In this document: positions 8,506 through 17,290 of the stretch, one piece after another
Layout of the letters: each line of letters starts with the position of its first letter
How positions within the stretch are numbered: position 1 is the stretch's first letter
Source: Acinetobacter brisouisimilis
GTDB taxonomy: Bacteria > Pseudomonadota > Gammaproteobacteria > Pseudomonadales > Moraxellaceae
NCBI RefSeq assembly: GCF_000368265.1
Contig: NZ_KB851213.1
Span: 41,441 to 105,440, forward strand
Length of the DNA: 64,000 bases
Direction: 5' to 3'
The notes under the pieces: generated by a model
Told to the model about the DNA's origin: nothing
The model's input: only the letters and a program-made list of their open reading frames with translations
Databases searched by the model: none
Program-made: the position numbers and the translations under genes

Positions 8506-9243
8506 ATGATTTATCCTATAAAAACTGCACTGGTCACAGGTGCATCTCGTGGTATTGGTCAGGCCGTAGCAATGCGTCTAGCTCAAGATGGCTTTTATGT
8601 GATTGTGAACTATGCTCATGATCTGCAAGCTGCCGATGACACGGTTGAGCTCATTCTGGCGCAAGGTGGGAAAGCCACTGCAATACAGGCAGATGTTGCC
8701 AATGAAGTCGAAGTTCAGCAATTATTTGAACAGGCAAAAGCCATTCATGGTCGTTTAGATCTAGTGGTGCATAGTGCTGGAATCATGCCAATGGCAAAGA
8801 TTATTCCTTCCAGTTTGTCTGCATTTGATCAGGTGATTCATACCAATCTACGTGGCGCTTTTCTGGTATTAGCCTATGCAGCGGAATCAGTTGAGAATGG
8901 CGGGCGTATTATTGCATTGTCGAGTAGTGTGATTGCAAAATCTTTTCCTGCCTATGGTGCATATATCGCATCAAAAGCTGGTGTTGAAGGGCTAGTACGC
9001 GTTTTGGCAAATGAATTACGAGGTCGGAATATTACCGTGAATGCCGTTGCTCCAGGTCCCACGAGTACAGCATTATTTTATCAAGGCAAAACCCAAGCTC
9101 AGATCGAATCCATCACCCAGCTTTCACCGCTCGAACGTCTAGGCCAGCCTGAAGATATTGCGAATGTGATTGCTACTCTTGCAGGAAAAGAAGGGAGTTG
9201 GATCAATGCACAAGTGGTTCGTGTTAATGGGGGTTTTGCTTAA
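8506..9243 (+). CDS. SDR-family NAD(P)-dependent oxidoreductase
   Basis: A 245-residue classical short-chain dehydrogenase. The cofactor motif TGASRGIG is near residue 11-18 and NYAHD follows beta-2, suggesting NADPH preference by position. HSAG stands in for NNAG near 88-91. The catalytic Ser is in LSSSVIA and the Tyr-Lys pair is in YGAYIASKAG. The C-terminus has the common VNAVAPGPT and VRVNGGFA ends. It resembles 3-oxoacyl-ACP-reductase-like SDRs. The substrate cannot be read from the sequence. It is probably controlled by the divergent LysR. Confidence 0.9.
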   Translation: MIYPIKTALVTGASRGIGQAVAMRLAQDGFYVIVNYAHDLQAADDTVELILAQGGKATAIQADVANEVEVQQLFEQAKAIHGRLDLVVHSAGIMPMAKIIPSSLSAFDQVIHTNLRGAFLVLAYAAESVENGGRIIALSSSVIAKSFPAYGAYIASKAGVEGLVRVLANELRGRNITVNAVAPGPTSTALFYQGKTQAQIESITQLSPLERLGQPEDIANVIATLAGKEGSWINAQVVRVNGGFA

Positions 9244-10239
9244 CAGTCTAGTTATAGACATTTCAATTAAAAAATGGTGGAGAAAGATGTCTTGATGAGA
9301 TCTAGCTTATAAATCATTAGGGGTTTGATTTTATAAACATAAAGATAAGCTTAGATAAGAGCATAGCTATTTCTAAGGCGGCTAATATGAATCATCAATT
9401 ACTAAATGCTCTCAATCTCTCCCCATCCCCCACAGCCGTCGGGCAAGCCCTTTGGGCTGATGGTGAACGTTGAGAGAGTTTCGGCAATACTCACCCTAAG
9501 AGCCGGCAAAAATTGCTTGCTCTTAAAGTATCGCCGAATACCAATTTCGGGCTGACGGAGCCACGCTTCGGTCGTATCTGCAAAGGGTAATTGTGCTTTC
9601 CCTTATAGGCTGAGATTACGATTCACACACCGCATCGACACGTTCCCAAACCAACTGAACCCGACTATCTCCGCAAGGGTCTCCCCAATATACGATTTAA
9701 GCCAAGTTTTCAGCTACTCATCACGTTGTTGCTTTGTCGATATACCCTAGTAGCAACTCTTGCTCTAAATGCATTAGAACAATCGCCATGGCGCGCTAGC
9801 GTCGCTTGATCCTTCCACCCACGCCATCATCTGCATGCCACTTTGTTAGAGAGATCTAAAAAAGTGACTGATATGTAGACAAAGCGGAGAGTAGCAAAAA
9901 TAAAAAATTCGCAGCTTGATTCATGCAATTTCGACGCGTTTTCATCAAAAAAAATTAAAAATAGCTCTAGAACAGCAAATTTCTGCATTTTTTGATGAAA
10001 CTTTGGGCATCGATCCTAGCTCGAAAGACAGATTGTGGGTTGGTGCTGATGATTTTTGTAATTACGGAATTTGCGTAGGGATCTAAGCTTGATCAAGCTG
10101 GGATGGGGTAAGCACATCGTTAGAGATCAATCCAGGGGGCTGTATCGATCTTTCACAGCAGTGCCATCACTCAATTGAGGCTTGTTGAAATTGCACCAGA
10201 GCGAATTTGGGTACATGAAGGGAACGATCTCATCAAAGA
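9244..10239. other. About 1 kb without an identifiable gene
   Basis: No frame looks like an intact gene. From about 9410 to 9800 the base composition is richer in G+C than its neighbours. On the reverse strand one frame there is nearly open (LKTWLKSYIGETLAEIVGFS, later TTEAWLRQPEIGIRRYFKSK) with two stops. It may be a decayed gene of foreign origin; I do not recognise the family. 9890-10230 is AT-rich and holds only short frames. Confidence 0.4.
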
Positions 10240-10458
10240 TTAGGCATCGCTTTCTTCATCGGTATATTCAAACAGCTCATTCATGCTGCAATTAAAGAAC
10301 TTACACAGTTTATCTGCAACGGGCAATTCAATTCTGACAGCACGATCATAGTACATACTGGTCAATGTATTCCGGTTGATTCCTGTGGCATTGACCACTT
10401 CACTCAACTTTAAGATTCTACGGTCGCCCATCAGGCTAGATAACTTACAATGAATCAT
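10240..10458 (-). CDS. Small XRE/HTH_26-type regulator (module A)
   Basis: A 72-residue protein, nearly all helix-turn-helix: KLSEVVNATGINRNTLTSMY, then ADKLCKFFNCSMNELFEYTD, as in the YozG-like Cro/C1 group. It should repress its own and the divergent gene. Two related palindromes (10479-10499 and 10534-10552) lie between it and the 84-codon ORF at 10654. A similar divergent pair with a homologous small ORF exists at 19585-20213. Confidence 0.82.
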   Translation of the reverse strand: MIHCKLSSLMGDRRILKLSEVVNATGINRNTLTSMYYDRAVRIELPVADKLCKFFNCSMNELFEYTDEESDA

Positions 10459-10478
10459 ATTGTTTTCTAAAATATAAA

Positions 10479-10499
10479 AATAACCTACTGTGAGTTATT
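10479..10499. promoter_or_regulatory. Operator-like palindrome near module A regulator
   Basis: AATAACCTACTGTGAGTTATT, an imperfect palindrome 21 bp before the XRE start, related to the better palindrome at 10534. It probably overlaps the regulator's own promoter. Confidence 0.55.
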
Positions 10500-10533
10500 T
10501 TTTATTGCAATACATCTAATACTTTGATAATTT

Positions 10534-10552
10534 ATAACCTACAGCAGGTTAT
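10534..10552. promoter_or_regulatory. Operator-like palindrome in module A intergenic region
   Basis: ATAACCT-ACAGC-AGGTTAT is a perfect 7-bp inverted repeat around a 5-bp centre. With the copy at 10479 it makes a pair of sites for the divergent HTH protein, an arrangement typical of autoregulated repressors. Confidence 0.6.
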
Positions 10553-10653
10553 ATTCACCTTATACAAGTATTATTTCCCTTTTACACAGAAATTATAACT
10601 TGTAATCCGGGTGGATAGAACCAGACAGAGCATAAATTGAAAAAGGTTTTATC

Positions 10654-10908
10654 ATGGTGACAACACATGAATTATGGATCAGTCCACAAGCCAAGCTCCT
10701 CGGCTATAAATTAATTAGAGAACTCAATGTAAGCATAGGCTTCGGGATCGCTGCTTATCTGGACGTCAATCATTGTTATAATAATCACGAAGCCATCCTG
10801 GTCTGGCTGGATCACTTATTGGCCGTCCAGCCAGAGATCTGTCATATGGATTCCGTGAAAATAGAGTTTTTAAGTCATTTTCCTGAATCTGCCTATGTTC
10901 TAGCCTAA
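10654..10908 (+). CDS. Uncharacterised small protein, module A
   Basis: 84 residues, no named family. The second half, NNHEAILVWLDHLLAVQPE then FLSHFPES, aligns almost without gaps with NDYEATLIWTRRYLEGNPE and FISCFPEN of the protein at 19585-19830. Shared residues include the E-A-x-L-x-W core and the final F-x-S-x-F-P-E. Both lie divergent to a small HTH gene with a palindrome between. It could be a partner or effector of that regulator. It ends 40 bp before the end of mobA, convergent with it. Confidence 0.68.
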   Translation: MVTTHELWISPQAKLLGYKLIRELNVSIGFGIAAYLDVNHCYNNHEAILVWLDHLLAVQPEICHMDSVKIEFLSHFPESAYVLA

Positions 10909-10948
10909 GTGATAATTTTTTACTTAGGCTTTTTCAAGAAAGCTTCTT

Positions 10949-13756
10949 CTAGAAGCCAAAGTCATGGCCATATGTCGTTTTTTGAGCTGCGGGTTCATGA
11001 CGCTGCTGTGGTTCAACCTGCGGCGTTGGGTCTGCTTGAGATCGATTTGAATGAGGTTCATGCCCTGCAACTTGAACCGCTGACGGCTGAGCCGGAGTCT
11101 CCAGTTGCGCTTGTCGCTGTTCGACATGTTCTTCTCGGATCACGGGAATTTGATACTGTTGTGCAATCGCTTCAACCTGTACCTTGAATTGTTCGTTGCC
11201 CGTGATCAAGACTTCACCATATTGAGCATGGGCTAAGAACAGGGCATCACGGACATGAATTTCTAGATGGCTGACGACGTGGATATAAGCTAGATGTTTA
11301 TTTTCAATAAAGGCGGTTTGATTTAGCTCTCGATCGATATAAAACTGATGATCAAACTGACAGATGATCTGGTACCGGTCTGCGGGAAAGTGCGGTAGGG
11401 GTTTCACTTCAGTATCGATACGTTGACATGCACCGAGTGAATTTGAAGATAAACCAATCTCAGAAACTTCGATGAACTGTTGCTGCAGCTGGGATTTGCG
11501 AGGCTCAAATTTTAATTCTTGCATACAGTCGCTTAAAAAATCCGGATCTCGCGGAGGTAAGGCAATTTCTTCAATCACCAGTTTCGAACTGCTCTGAGGC
11601 TGTGGCTTGTTGATGATGCTGATTTCATTTCGTTTTAATAAGTTGTATTCAAGTTTCAAAGCGATCTGCCAAACCAAATCAAGGTCTTGCGCATTAAAAT
11701 ATTGCCGGTTTTGCTCGATCGGTTGAGTACACAGCACACTTTTCAAACGCAGCATCAGAGTGTTGTGGTCTGGCGTCGGCAACTTGAAATTAAAAAATTC
11801 CTGTGTGTATTGCTTGAGGTTCTGGTCTAGTTGATCAGTATTCACATGGCAGCAACTCAGCAACAAATTGGCTTTGAAAATCGCGGTCTGTAGATTATGC
11901 GTTTGATTGAAGTATTGATACAGCTGGTCAAAAAACACCTCCAGATCGGGCGGTGAAATCTGGTCCAGCCACGGGAGTTCATGCTGTGGGTTAGGATCTT
12001 CAATCCGGTGATCCCAATGCTGCAGTGCAATTTTCGCCTGTTGTTGAAATGACAGCTCTCCAGAAAATTCAATCGGTATATGTGCATCTAGCAATTTCAG
12101 GCATTGCTGAATCCGTGGTACGGAATACTGACTAAACATCTGGATGCCATACTGATTCATCACCGCAATGGGCTCATATTTAAGCTGCTCATCATAGATT
12201 AGCTGGGCCTGACGGCATTTTGGATTGGGCGCATGAATAAAATTGGCGGATTGGCGCTGATCCAGCAGGAACTGCTGTGCAATGACTAAGGGATGTTCTC
12301 GCTCGAGACGTGAAACAAAGTCCGAATAGGAGGTGATCTGCGCCGAATTTATCTTCGGCGATGAAAATAACATTTGCCCCAGCTCGTCCTTCAATAACTT
12401 GTCCGTCAATTGCCGGTGACTCAGTGCATAGTGTGTCCGTCTATTCGATCGATCTCTTTGCTGTTGGGCAACATGCTGATCATCCAGCGTGGCTTCAATC
12501 TGATTTAAGGTCATATTCGGCGACTGCTTTTGCCGCTGCTGAATGTAAAGTCCACGTTCAACAGCTTGATAAGTCTCATGATCCAGTTTGATCTCAGCCG
12601 CGGCCTGCTGATGCTGGACGGTGATTTGATCTTTATACGTTTTCAGGGTGAGATAGACATTGTGCAATTCTGTGACGAGATAATCTTGCGGTTGAAATAA
12701 ATGAAACGGGTGCAGCTTGCTGGAAGGAGACGCTACTCGGGACTGAACCTCCTGATCCGGGACGGCTTGGGGACGAATTCCCTCAGCTGCGGCCTGATAC
12801 GCTCCCCAGTGGTGCTGTAGCTGGGGCAGGGTGGCTTGCTTCTGACAAAATAGTGAGGCTTTAAAGGTGATCTGTTCAGAGAAGGTCTTTAACTGAAATA
12901 TGGCCCCGTTACGTTTTTTTTCAAACGTCAGGCCTTTTTCTGCCAGCGCCTGATGCCAGTCCGTCCAGCCGTTGACGCGACGTAGGATATTCTGCACAGA
13001 AGTCTCAACATACTGCTGATAGCTTTTTGCGAAGTGAATCTCCTGCTGTAACGCGCTCGGTTGTTGATGTCGGTAGGCCCGATCCAAAATTTGTGTGGGG
13101 AGTTTGTCTACATCCGAGATTTTCATGTATGCAGGATTGCTTTCAACAGTTTGAGTGCGGCGATTATAGATAAACATTGGATTCGGCTCTGAGCTCCAGC
13201 CCTGAGTTGCTTCAATTTCTGCAGCACTGCGATGTAGTGCATTAAGAATCCAGCCATCGCCAAGATTGACGCATTTGTGCTGCTGATGCTGATTTTTCTC
13301 AAGTGGATGAATTCTGTTGATCACGACATGATAATGCGCATTATCGGTATCCAGATGCATCGCATACTGCACTTGTAGCTCTTCTGCCTTTAAATGTCGC
13401 AGTAGAATATCGAGCTGTTCTTCGATTTGCTGCACAGTTGGAACTTCGAACTTTTTAAAGCTTGCAACAAGGTGCACGATCGGATCTTCTACCCGACCAT
13501 TTAAGCTGGCCGTCTGCAGCATCTCAATTTTTTGTTGTTCAGGATCATCATCCAGAAAATTACGTGCATTCGCATAAACACATTTTTCAATCAGGGCTGT
13601 CTCATCCCAGGCAGGCTGAGATGCAAACGGTTGGCGGATATAATTACTCAAATTCTTGGCGCGGGTATTTTCGGGATTTTGAATATAGTTCAACAGCCCA
13701 TTGACGCGCTGTTTCAGCGATGTTGAACGACTGTTTGCAATCAGTTTTAAGATCAT
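10949..13756 (-). CDS. mobA: MobA-type relaxase (MOBP-like)
   Basis: A 935-residue plasmid relaxase that would nick oriT, stay bound to the 5' end and lead the strand into the recipient. Y24 (in LLNYIQNP) is a candidate catalytic tyrosine. The histidine motif is MHLDTDNAHYHVVINRIHP at about 133-151, with H134, H141 and H143 in the usual HxDxxNxHxH spacing. The long C-terminal part is glutamine-rich, with a proline/glutamine tail. The gene overlaps mobC by 4 bp (ATGA), so the two are translationally coupled. The oriT at 14101-14171 is just upstream of mobC. No type IV secretion genes are in the window, so the plasmid is mobilisable unless they lie elsewhere. Confidence 0.9.
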   Translation of the reverse strand: MILKLIANSRSTSLKQRVNGLLNYIQNPENTRAKNLSNYIRQPFASQPAWDETALIEKCVYANARNFLDDDPEQQKIEMLQTASLNGRVEDPIVHLVASFKKFEVPTVQQIEEQLDILLRHLKAEELQVQYAMHLDTDNAHYHVVINRIHPLEKNQHQQHKCVNLGDGWILNALHRSAAEIEATQGWSSEPNPMFIYNRRTQTVESNPAYMKISDVDKLPTQILDRAYRHQQPSALQQEIHFAKSYQQYVETSVQNILRRVNGWTDWHQALAEKGLTFEKKRNGAIFQLKTFSEQITFKASLFCQKQATLPQLQHHWGAYQAAAEGIRPQAVPDQEVQSRVASPSSKLHPFHLFQPQDYLVTELHNVYLTLKTYKDQITVQHQQAAAEIKLDHETYQAVERGLYIQQRQKQSPNMTLNQIEATLDDQHVAQQQRDRSNRRTHYALSHRQLTDKLLKDELGQMLFSSPKINSAQITSYSDFVSRLEREHPLVIAQQFLLDQRQSANFIHAPNPKCRQAQLIYDEQLKYEPIAVMNQYGIQMFSQYSVPRIQQCLKLLDAHIPIEFSGELSFQQQAKIALQHWDHRIEDPNPQHELPWLDQISPPDLEVFFDQLYQYFNQTHNLQTAIFKANLLLSCCHVNTDQLDQNLKQYTQEFFNFKLPTPDHNTLMLRLKSVLCTQPIEQNRQYFNAQDLDLVWQIALKLEYNLLKRNEISIINKPQPQSSSKLVIEEIALPPRDPDFLSDCMQELKFEPRKSQLQQQFIEVSEIGLSSNSLGACQRIDTEVKPLPHFPADRYQIICQFDHQFYIDRELNQTAFIENKHLAYIHVVSHLEIHVRDALFLAHAQYGEVLITGNEQFKVQVEAIAQQYQIPVIREEHVEQRQAQLETPAQPSAVQVAGHEPHSNRSQADPTPQVEPQQRHEPAAQKTTYGHDFGF

Positions 13757-14064
13757 GCGATGTGAACTCCACGACTTAACTTACGCACGATTAATTTAAG
13801 TGCCTCGATCAGCGCTTCAAGATCCGTCCTATGATCAGCCTGTTCAGCTGGGGAGAGACAATCGCGTTGCAAAATTTGTTTGAGCTGCAGTGCAATGATG
13901 CGCAGCTCTTGAATTTGTGCCAAATCCACATGCGCAGATTGCTTCTGGTTAAAAAGCTGATGCCGAATCAGCTCGGACTGATTCAGCTGCAGTTGCTGAC
14001 ACAGTTCAGCCAGCTGCTGATACTCTGCATGATCGAGCCGAACCAAAATTTGTTTATTGCGCAT
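13753..14064 (-). CDS. mobC: MobC-like relaxosome accessory protein
   Basis: 103 residues starting MRNKQILVRLDHAEYQQLAE, a ribbon-helix-helix start followed by helices rich in Gln and Leu (LQLNQSELIRHQLFNQKQ). MobC-type proteins bind oriT and help the relaxase melt the nic region. It is encoded directly before mobA with a 4-bp overlap and starts 36 bp from the predicted oriT. GGAGC precedes the ATG. Confidence 0.82.
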   Translation of the reverse strand: MRNKQILVRLDHAEYQQLAELCQQLQLNQSELIRHQLFNQKQSAHVDLAQIQELRIIALQLKQILQRDCLSPAEQADHRTDLEALIEALKLIVRKLSRGVHIA

Positions 14065-14100
14065 GCGATGCTCCTTATTTTTTTAAAGTGTTTATACCGA

Positions 14101-14171
14101 TTGAGACCGAACGTAGCGAGCTCGAGATGAGGAAGTTCTGGGCAATGGGATATACATTGCGCCATCCTGTA
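14101..14171. other. oriT: Origin of transfer, copy 1 (next to mobCA)
   Basis: Contains TTGAGACCGAACGTAGCGAG, then an inverted repeat GCAATG-GGATATA-CATTGC, then CCATCCTG-T. The last matches the RP4-type nic consensus YATCCTG|Y, predicting a cut between 14169 and 14170. Position beside mobC supports the call. A second copy in opposite orientation is at 17029-17100; the two agree in every one of these elements. Confidence 0.82.
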
Positions 14172-14450
14172 GTTTTGTTTGGCATCAGTTTTAGTGTACG
14201 GAGGTGGATGAGAAAAAAGCCAGAAAATCACGAAAAAGTGAGGTTTTTAGGTTTATTTCATTCTATTTTTTATGGATCTCTGCACAACATAAACTGTAGA
14301 TCGAAGTGCAGAAAGACAGCATCAAAACTAAAAAATAGCGAGTTTTAAACAAGCTCCACGCATGTTATTCATTATTTTAAGTATCACCAGATGCGTGCAA
14401 TTGAAGATGCAATGATGCAGCTGAGAAACAAGGAAACGATTGAATTTGAA
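14172..14450. other. Gap between oriT and hipA
   Basis: No convincing gene. It contains a near-palindromic stretch GAAAATCACGAAAAAGTGA and short forward frames only. The last bases before 14450 (CAATTGAAGATGCAATGATG) may be a scrap of a longer coding region but are too short to assign. Confidence 0.35.
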
Positions 14451-15683
14451 TTACTCAAATTTCTTCTGTTTGTCATGGCGATAAGGTTGAGTCAAACTAC
14501 CTGACGTCATGACCTTGGATATCGAACTTTCTATCGACTGACGTAACCCGGCAAAGCCTTGAACTTCATTAGAGCGTTGCAGGTAGTCCATTATCTTTTC
14601 ACTTAAAGATTCGATAATCTCTTTCGGATTTCGAATCTTAAATTGATCACTTTGTGCCAGTTTGATGAGATGGGACAGGTGAGGAAATGCTTTGCTCCCC
14701 TCAAGTTTAAGTGCCATTTTATTATCAATCGTTTCATAGATCAGGGTATGGGTAAGATCAAATGGCGGTGAGACAAAAACATGTTGCATGTTCGGTGAAT
14801 ATTGCAGTGCAAAGTTTTTCAGATGGGCATCTCCATTGCCAATTAAACAGTTGAATACAATGTAAGTATACATTTTCTCAACTTCAGCGAGGCTCCCTGT
14901 ATAAAGATAGGTGGCTTTCAACAGCGCTTCATAGCTGCCTGTATATTTGGCATCAGGGTCATTCGACTTTTTCATCAACGTCGTAAAGTCTTCATACCCC
15001 AATTTTAAACCGTCTTCGGTTTTATCGAAGCGTTCGACCACGTAGGTTTCGAGATTTTCAGATAAATAGGTCTTGGGGGGATTTAACCCACAGTATCGGG
15101 CAGCTTCCATACATACAAATTCATTAACCGTCAGTAAAGGAAACTCTGAATCGAAAGACTTTACGATTAAATCCTTTTGCTGAACCGTTCGATCAGTCTG
15201 GATGGTATTGGCGTTGGGAATACTGACTTTAGGTTGCATGCCGGCCAAAGAATTTCGTAGATAATATTTTTCCAATAACTGAGGGAACAGTGGCTCATAG
15301 CTGTTATAGGATAGAATTTCGCCTAAACTGAGAGATTCGGCTTCAGGTAAATTCAGCGCACTTTGATAAGAGAGCATGCCGATGCCTTGATCGCCTTGCA
15401 GTGCCAATAAATACATATCATTGACTTTTGCATATCTTGCCAATTTTTCAGCAATGAATCTGCGATTAAAACCTTCAGGCAAATTTTGAGAAAATATCGG
15501 ATGAAGAGAACCCGATGAATAGCCATCCATGCCTTTTTTTGTCATGGTCAGTGAGACATGCTGCATTGTCTGGATCGGTTGATAGTGGTGTATGGAACCA
15601 TAGGTCAGTACACCCAACTCAACTTGACTGGTGTAAACATTAATCGTATTGATTTTTCTCGGTAGATCAATCGGGTTATTCAT
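14451..15683 (-). CDS. hipA: HipA-family serine/threonine kinase toxin
   Basis: 410 residues. The N-terminal HipA_N part includes GVLTYGSI and FSQNLPEGFNRR. The kinase part has the glycine-rich LAGMQPKVSI near 168, VVERFDK near 215, the catalytic loop GNGDAHLKNFAL near 284-295 and the metal-site PPFDLTHT near 310. HipA toxins phosphorylate glutamyl-tRNA synthetase or related targets and cause dormancy. It is encoded after hipB with a 4-bp ATGA overlap, the normal order. All core residues look present, so the toxin is probably live. Confidence 0.9.
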   Translation of the reverse strand: MNNPIDLPRKINTINVYTSQVELGVLTYGSIHHYQPIQTMQHVSLTMTKKGMDGYSSGSLHPIFSQNLPEGFNRRFIAEKLARYAKVNDMYLLALQGDQGIGMLSYQSALNLPEAESLSLGEILSYNSYEPLFPQLLEKYYLRNSLAGMQPKVSIPNANTIQTDRTVQQKDLIVKSFDSEFPLLTVNEFVCMEAARYCGLNPPKTYLSENLETYVVERFDKTEDGLKLGYEDFTTLMKKSNDPDAKYTGSYEALLKATYLYTGSLAEVEKMYTYIVFNCLIGNGDAHLKNFALQYSPNMQHVFVSPPFDLTHTLIYETIDNKMALKLEGSKAFPHLSHLIKLAQSDQFKIRNPKEIIESLSEKIMDYLQRSNEVQGFAGLRQSIESSISKVMTSGSLTQPYRHDKQKKFE

Positions 15684-15952
15684 CGTTCATCCTCAGAAAA
15701 CATCTCTTCGATTTCATCCCAATCTGGTAAGTTATGCTTTTTATGTGCAGTTTCAAACTGCAAACCAACAGCATCAAGCACACGTTCAAAGATGTCAAAA
15801 GATCCGGTAAACCGACCATTTTCGATCTCTGAGATGGTTGTTTTATGGATTCGCGTCAATTCGGATAATTTTTGTTGTGTATAGCCTAATGTTTTACGCG
15901 CTTGACGTACATTCCTGCCAATCTCAGCTCTGGTTGCCATTGTTTTTACCAT
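15680..15952 (-). CDS. hipB: HipB-like antitoxin, XRE family
   Basis: 90 residues with a Cro/C1 HTH: IGRNVRQARKTLGYTQQKLS, then IHKTTISEIENGRFTG. HipB neutralises HipA and represses the operon. Two palindromes with the core TTAGCTATATAGCTAA lie right upstream (15959-15974 and 15998-16013). The internal ATG five codons in (MATRAEIG) is an alternative start. Confidence 0.88.
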   Translation of the reverse strand: MVKTMATRAEIGRNVRQARKTLGYTQQKLSELTRIHKTTISEIENGRFTGSFDIFERVLDAVGLQFETAHKKHNLPDWDEIEEMFSEDER

Positions 15953-15958
15953 GATATA

Positions 15959-15974
15959 TTAGCTATATGGCTAA
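15959..15974. promoter_or_regulatory. hip operator 1
   Basis: TTAGCTATATGGCTAA, a 16-bp palindrome with one mismatch, seven bases before the hipB start. A cognate perfect copy is 39 bp further out. Confidence 0.68.
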
Positions 15975-15997
15975 TATTTTATAATAAAAAACAAAAG

Positions 15998-16013
15998 TTA
16001 GCTATATAGCTAA
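15998..16013. promoter_or_regulatory. hip operator 2
   Basis: TTAGCTATATAGCTAA, a perfect 16-bp palindrome. Centre-to-centre distance to operator 1 is 39 bp, close to four helical turns, so two HipB dimers could bind cooperatively on one face. Confidence 0.7.
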
Positions 16014-16284
16014 TTTATACAAACGAAATGACTTTATACAGTTTTTGAGAACTTAAATGCTTCACATCCACGACAGAAGCGTCAAAGCAGTATATGAAAG
16101 ATGATAAGAGAGGTAGTCGCTTACTGTATAATCTTGAATCTGAAATGACCAGTATGCTGACTGGCTGTATGGCAAGCCCACGGAAACTCATCTCAGTCTC
16201 AGCATTTATAGATGATGCACAAACAGTTGATTCACATTGGATACAGCACAATCCAGCAAGGGGCATTGAGAAGGAACATTGCAG

Positions 16285-16479
16285 ATGAATGAACATGACA
16301 AAGACTTTCAGCATGCTCAGCAAGTAGCTGACGAAACAGCAGCATTGACCGAACAGGTTCAGATTAAATTAAGTGATATCGCATTTGATCATTTTATCCA
16401 GCAGATCAGTGATGCCCAACCTACTATTTCAGAACGTTTAAAACAAGCCGCACAGCTGTTAGATCAGGAAGGCTTTTAA
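16285..16479 (+). CDS. Small uncharacterised protein
   Basis: 64 residues from ATG 16285 (AAGGA nine bases before it): MNEHDKDFQHAQQVADETAA, ending AAQLLDQEGF. The part VQIKLSDIAFDHFIQQISDA with TISERLKQAA has the feel of the C-terminal half of DUF1778-type (TacA-like) antitoxins, but the N-terminal RHH part is missing and no toxin follows. The function is unknown. Confidence 0.5.
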   Translation: MNEHDKDFQHAQQVADETAALTEQVQIKLSDIAFDHFIQQISDAQPTISERLKQAAQLLDQEGF

Positions 16480-16663
16480 ATTCATAGCGCTTAGAGCATT
16501 AGATGCTGTGCCCTTTGTAAACGCAATAATATCGTGAATGCAGACATCTTGTCTAAGTCTAAAAAGTTGGCTTAAGTATTTTTTGATTCGTTATTCACGA
16601 TGTGACGAGATTCTTCTGTTGTTAAGTGTATGATCCAATGATTGAACTTGAAAACACGAAATG

Positions 16664-16696
16664 AAAAAAGCCCAGACATCCTATCGGGGCTTTTTT
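16664..16696. terminator. Bidirectional terminator hairpin
   Basis: AAAAAAGCCC ... GGGGCTTTTTT, a stem with A-run and T-run on the two sides, about 185 bp after the small ORF at 16285. It should work in both directions. Confidence 0.75.
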
Positions 16697-16870
16697 CATA
16701 TTTCCGTCTAGGGCTAACTCCTGTCATCCCTCACGATCCTGATGCGAGAACTTATTATTTTTGTTTGATGTTCCAGAACGTCCTGTTCCTCTACTAAGTT
16801 CAGAATAAAAAATTTGATCCAGCTTGAATATGAGAAATAGCTACTTCGTTTGTACGCTATGACTTACAAA
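16697..16870. other. Gap before second iteron row
   Basis: No gene. The phrases TCCAGAACGTCCTGTTCCTC and similar recur at 21360-21380 (TTCCAGAACATCCTGTTACT), also just after a terminator. This shows a short duplicated intergenic unit of unknown function. Confidence 0.4.
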
Positions 16871-17019
16871 TGAACGTGTAACAAAGCCTGAAAAAACTCA
16901 TTTGAACGTGTAACAAACCTCGAAAAAGCTTATTTGAACGTGTAACAAAGCCCAAAAACACCTAATTTGAACGTGTAACAAAGCTCAAAAATACCCCATT
17001 TTGAACGTTTAACGAGCTT
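16871..17019 (+). repeat. Second set of iteron-like repeats (five copies)
   Basis: TGAACGTGTAACAAAGC-type units start at 16871, 16903, 16935, 16968 and 17002, 32-34 bp apart, about three helical turns. The last copy is degenerate (TGAACGTTTAAC). They are unlike the repB iterons and look like the origin of a different Rep. No cognate rep gene lies beside them in the window. Confidence 0.82.
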
Positions 17020-17028
17020 TCCAAAAAG

Positions 17029-17100
17029 TACAGGATGGAACAATGTATATCACATTGTTCAAGACCATAAAATCTCGAGCTCGCTTACGCTCGGTCTCAA
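17029..17100. other. oriT: Second oriT-like element, inverted
   Basis: Read on the reverse strand it repeats copy 1: TTGAGACCGAGCGTAAGCGA, then GAACAATG-TGATATA-CATTGTTC (an even better inverted repeat) and CCATCCTG-T. Predicted nic is on the reverse strand between 17031 and 17030. It lies directly after the second iterons, so it probably belonged to the same ancestral plasmid as they did. Confidence 0.75.
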
Positions 17101-17290
17101 TTTTTACCAACTCAAAATATGGAGAAAGCAGCAAAAATAAACCATCTTCGCTGTTAATAAAGAAGCCTTAATGACTATTGAAAGCTAGCTTTTTGTGAAA
17201 TTTCATTACTATTTCTGCATAAACATACCGGTCATTCCTTGAATAGTAATATCAATATTAATACTATTAAAGCTTTGGCAATATTAAGCA
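17101..17290. other. Short gap before HicAB locus 1
   Basis: No gene seen. AT-rich, with a possible promoter for the following hic locus. Confidence 0.35.

Noticed and set aside
16015..16323. 102-codon reverse ORF and 64-codon forward ORF near hipB
   Set aside because: They overlap each other and the hip operators, have no family signs and no good start. Shadows or decayed DNA.
16871..17019. CRISPR array
   Set aside because: Repeat core of about 17 bp with 15-17-bp similar intervals, no cas genes; iterons fit better.
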